NCBI GenBank assembly: GCA_964057225.1
Contig: OZ059896.1
Coordinates: forward strand, 20,394,501 to 20,458,500
Origin: Auanema rhodensis
Lineage: Eukaryota; Nematoda; Chromadorea; Rhabditida; Rhabditidae
Reading direction: 5' to 3'
DNA: 64,000 nt
Below, in pieces: positions 61,901 to 64,000 of the stretch. Both the position numbers and the translations under genes were made by a program. Within the stretch, counting starts at the first letter, position 1. Every line of letters begins with the position of its first letter. Below the pieces are notes generated by a model. The model saw nothing but the letters and a program-made list of their open reading frames with translations. It ran no database searches and was not told the DNA's origin.

Positions 61901-64000
61901 TAGCGCAAATCTGATAACAGAGATCGACGCAGCTTAAAAATCCGCATCGAATGCACTATACTACATTGAGAAACGCTTAATACAAAAATTAGTTATGATC
62001 GTTTGAAAAATGATGCATTAGTGTATGTTGAGTTTCCATGTACACTCAACATTGCTTCCAAAAACATTTTGACAAAAATTTTTTCGAAAAATTTCAAAAT
62101 AATTTAGCAAAAAGTAGATGTTTTTAGATTCCATTTTTCAAGGCAAAGACGATGGACAATGTTATTCAACGAAAAAATTATTCCTTCAGGGTGAAAATCG
62201 AGGATATAAGTGTGAACTTATATCAGTTGATATCTCGGTGCATTTTTAAGCTAGCGCAAATCTGATAACAGAGATCGACGCAGCTTAAAAATCCGCATCG
62301 AATGCACTATACTACATTGAGAAACGCTTAATACAAAAATTAGTTATGATCGTTTGAAAAATGATGCATTAGTGTATGTTGAGTTTCCATGTACACTCAA
62401 CATTGCTTCCAAAAACATTTTGACAAAAATTTTTTCGAAAAATTTCGAAATAATTTAGCAAAAAGTAGATGTTTTTAGATTCCTTTTTTCAAGGCAAAGA
62501 CGATGGACAATGTTATTCAACGGAAAAAGTATTTCTTCAGGGTGAAAATCGAGGATATAAGTGTGAACTTATATCAGTTGATATCTCGGTGCATTTTTAA
62601 GCTAGCGCAAATCTGATAACACAGATCGACGCAGCTTAAAAATCCGCATCGAATGCACTATACTACATTGAGAAACGCTTAATACAAAAATTAGTTATGA
62701 TCGTTTGAAAAATGATGCATTAGTGTATGTTGAGTTTCCATGTACACTCAACATTGCTTCCAAAAACATTTTGACAAAAATTTTTTCGAAAAATTTCGAA
62801 ATAATTTAGCAAAAAGTAGATGTTTTTAGATTCCTTTTTTCAAGGCAAAGACGATGGACAATGTTATTCAACGGAAAAAGTATTTCTTCAGGGTGAAAAT
62901 CGAGGATATAAGTGTAAACTTATATCAGTTGATATCTCGGTGCATTTTTAAGCTAGCGCAAATCTGATAACACAGATCGACGCAGCTTAAAAATCCGCAT
63001 CGAATGCACTATACTACATTGAGAAACGCTTAATACAAAAATTAGTTATGATCGTTTGAAAAATGATGCATTAGTGTATGTTGAGTTTCCATGTACACTC
63101 AACATTGCTTCCAAAAACATTTTGACAAAAATTTTTTCGAAAAATTTCAAAATAATTTAGCAAAAAGTAGATGTTTTTAGATTCCATTTTTCAAGGCAAA
63201 GACGATGGACAATGTTATTCAACGAAAAAATTATTCCTTCAGGGTGAAAATCGAGGATATAAGTGTGAACTTATATCAGTTGATATCTCGGTGCATTTTT
63301 AAGCTAGCGCAAATCTGATAACAGAGATCGACGCAGCTTAAAAATCCGCATCGAATGCACTATACTACATTGAGAAACGCTTAATACAAAAATTAGTTAT
63401 GATCGTTTGAAAAATGATGCATTAGTGTATGTTGAGTTTCCATGTACACTCAACATTGCTTCCAAAAACATTTTGACAAAAATTTTTTCGAAAAATTTCG
63501 AAATAATTTAGCAAAAAGTAGATGTTTTTAGATTCCTTTTTTCAAGGCAAAGACGATGGACAATGTTATTCAACGGAAAAAGTATTTCTTCAGGGTGAAA
63601 ATCGAGGATATAAGTGTGAACTTATATCAGTTGATATCTCGGTGCATTTTTAAGCTAGCGCAAATCTGATAACACAGATCGACGCAGCTTAAAAATCCGC
63701 ATCGAATGCACTATACTACATTGAGAAACGCTTAATACAAAAATTAGTTATGATCGTTTGAAAAATGATGCATTAGTGTATGTTGAGTTTCCATGTACAC
63801 TCAACATTGCTTCCAAAAACATTTTGACAAAAATTTTTTCGAAAAATTTCAAAATAATTTAGCAAAAAGTAGATGTTTTTAGATTCCAGTTTTCAAGGCA
63901 AAGACGATGGACAATGTTATTCAACGAAAAAATTAATTCTTCAGGGTGAAAATCGAGGATATATGTGTGAACTTATATCAGTTGATATCTCGGTGCATTT
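58963..64000 (+). repeat. Right-hand tail, monomers 169-183, with an 8-monomer period
   Basis: From monomer 169 the array no longer matches copy 1. It opens with four type 2 monomers in a row. AAGTGTAAAC occurs at 60102 and 62910, exactly 2808 bp (8 x 351) apart, in otherwise matching settings (monomers 171-174 and 179-182). Type 7 boxes here can sit on a type 3 body (173, 178, 181), a combination not seen elsewhere. AAGAGTG marks monomers 174 and 176. The last 124 bases are an unfinished type 5 monomer. Confidence 0.8.

Larger units (their letters stand above)
1..64000 (+). repeat. Satellite DNA array, 351-bp monomer, about 182 copies
   Basis: Every stretch of the window is a head-to-tail copy of one 351-bp unit. 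The anchor GATGGA occurs at 31, 382, 733, 1084 and so on to 63906 (one copy, at 23545, reads AATGGA); 182 steps account for the whole distance if seven are 350 bp, and those seven were found individually. All copies are on the same strand, with no inversion, insertion or flanking unique DNA. Stop codons in every frame of the monomer block any long reading frame. The length class resembles tenebrionid beetle satellites of about 360 bp, but I do not recognise the sequence and claim no family match. A satellite of this kind usually forms constitutive heterochromatin or centromeric chromatin; nothing here proves a role. Confidence 0.99.

Noticed and set aside
1-64000. CRISPR array
   Set aside because: The repeat is 351 bp, continuous and without unique spacers or cas genes. 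This is tandem satellite, not repeat-spacer architecture.
1-64000. CENP-B box
   Set aside because: The motif needs a CGGG core with an upstream TTCG at fixed spacing. I saw no CGGG in the monomer on either strand. The TTCG words belong to the TTCGAA palindromes.
1-64000. Identity with Tribolium TCAST or another named ~360-bp beetle satellite
   Set aside because: Only the length class agrees. I could not recall a matching sequence and have no search, so no family name is given.
1-64000. Transposable element insertion, or terminal repeats of an element, within the array
   Set aside because: The monomer count accounts for every base, no insertion disrupts the 350/351 spacing, and no target-site duplications or coding remnants are visible.
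1-64000. Telomeric or microsatellite DNA
   Set aside because: No short tandem motif such as TTAGG is repeated; the A and T runs are short and fixed within each monomer.

Overview
The whole window is a single eukaryotic satellite-DNA array. I see no gene, RNA gene, transposon or unique sequence, and both ends lie inside the array. The anchor hexamer GATGGA recurs from 31 to 63906 in 182 steps, every copy in the same orientation. By arithmetic and inspection 175 steps are 351 bp and 7 are 350 bp. The reference monomer (353-703) counts as 113 G+C of 351 (32%), with 13 CpG against about 9 expected, so CpG is not depleted. The AT-richness, ~350-bp unit, short inverted repeats and intact CpG would fit an insect-type centromeric or pericentromeric satellite. 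That is inference; I cannot name the species or family.

Monomers differ at a few linked diagnostic sites around the anchor. I number the types as follows: 1 = TTTATTC box with ATTAATTCTTC; 2 = TTTTTTC box with GGAAAAAGTATTTC; 3 = TTTTTTC box with ATTATTCCTTC; 4 = AGTTTTC box with ATTAATTCTTC; 5 = type 4 carrying GATATATGT; 6 = TTTATTC box with ATTAATTCTTTAGG; 7 = ATTTTTC box; 8 = TTTATTC box with ATTAATTCTCC; 9 = type 1 entered through a 350-bp step and GATCCC. Order of monomers 1-62: 1 2 2 6 1 3 4 2 2 6 1 3 4 1 6 1 3 7 2 5 2 5 3 7 2 5 3 2 4 2 5 3 2 4 2 5 3 2 5 5 3 2 3 8 2 8 3 1 2 8 2 8 3 2 5 3 1 2 3 5 2 5. Order of 63-106: 6 1 3 9 9 3 4 3 2 6 3 2 6 1 3 9 3 3 9 6 1 3 3 3 4 9 3 4 1, then (4 2 5) four times, then 3 3 7. 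Order of 107-168: 1 2 2 6 1 3 4 2 2 6 3 4 1 2 5 2 5 3 7 1 2 5 2 5 3 7 2 5 3 3 7 2 5 3 3 7 2 5 3 2 4 2 5 3 2 5 5 3 2 3 1 2 8 2 5 3 1 2 3 5 2 5. Order of 169-183: 2 2 2 2 7 2 4 7 4 7 2 2 7 2 5.

Layout: about 1-21777 is a first copy of a very long unit. 21763-31936 is a distinct domain rich in types 3, 6 and 9. 31937-36148 is a clean 3-monomer higher-order repeat (HOR) in four copies. 36149-37200 holds three linking monomers. 37201-58977 is a second copy of the first region, displaced by exactly 37,200 bp. 58963-64000 is a tail with no partner in the window and its own 8-monomer repeat. The two long copies are nearly identical base for base where they align, but differ by gains and losses of whole monomers that cancel exactly. 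Nested 2-, 3-, 4-, 5-, 6-, 7- and 8-monomer periods show successive unequal exchange or amplification.

Inside each monomer are three inverted repeats and a pair of TTCGAA-centred palindromes. The most interesting observation is a two-arm change (T to C in one arm, A to G in the other) that keeps an 11-bp stem perfect. Monomers carrying only the first half of the change lie in the same array.
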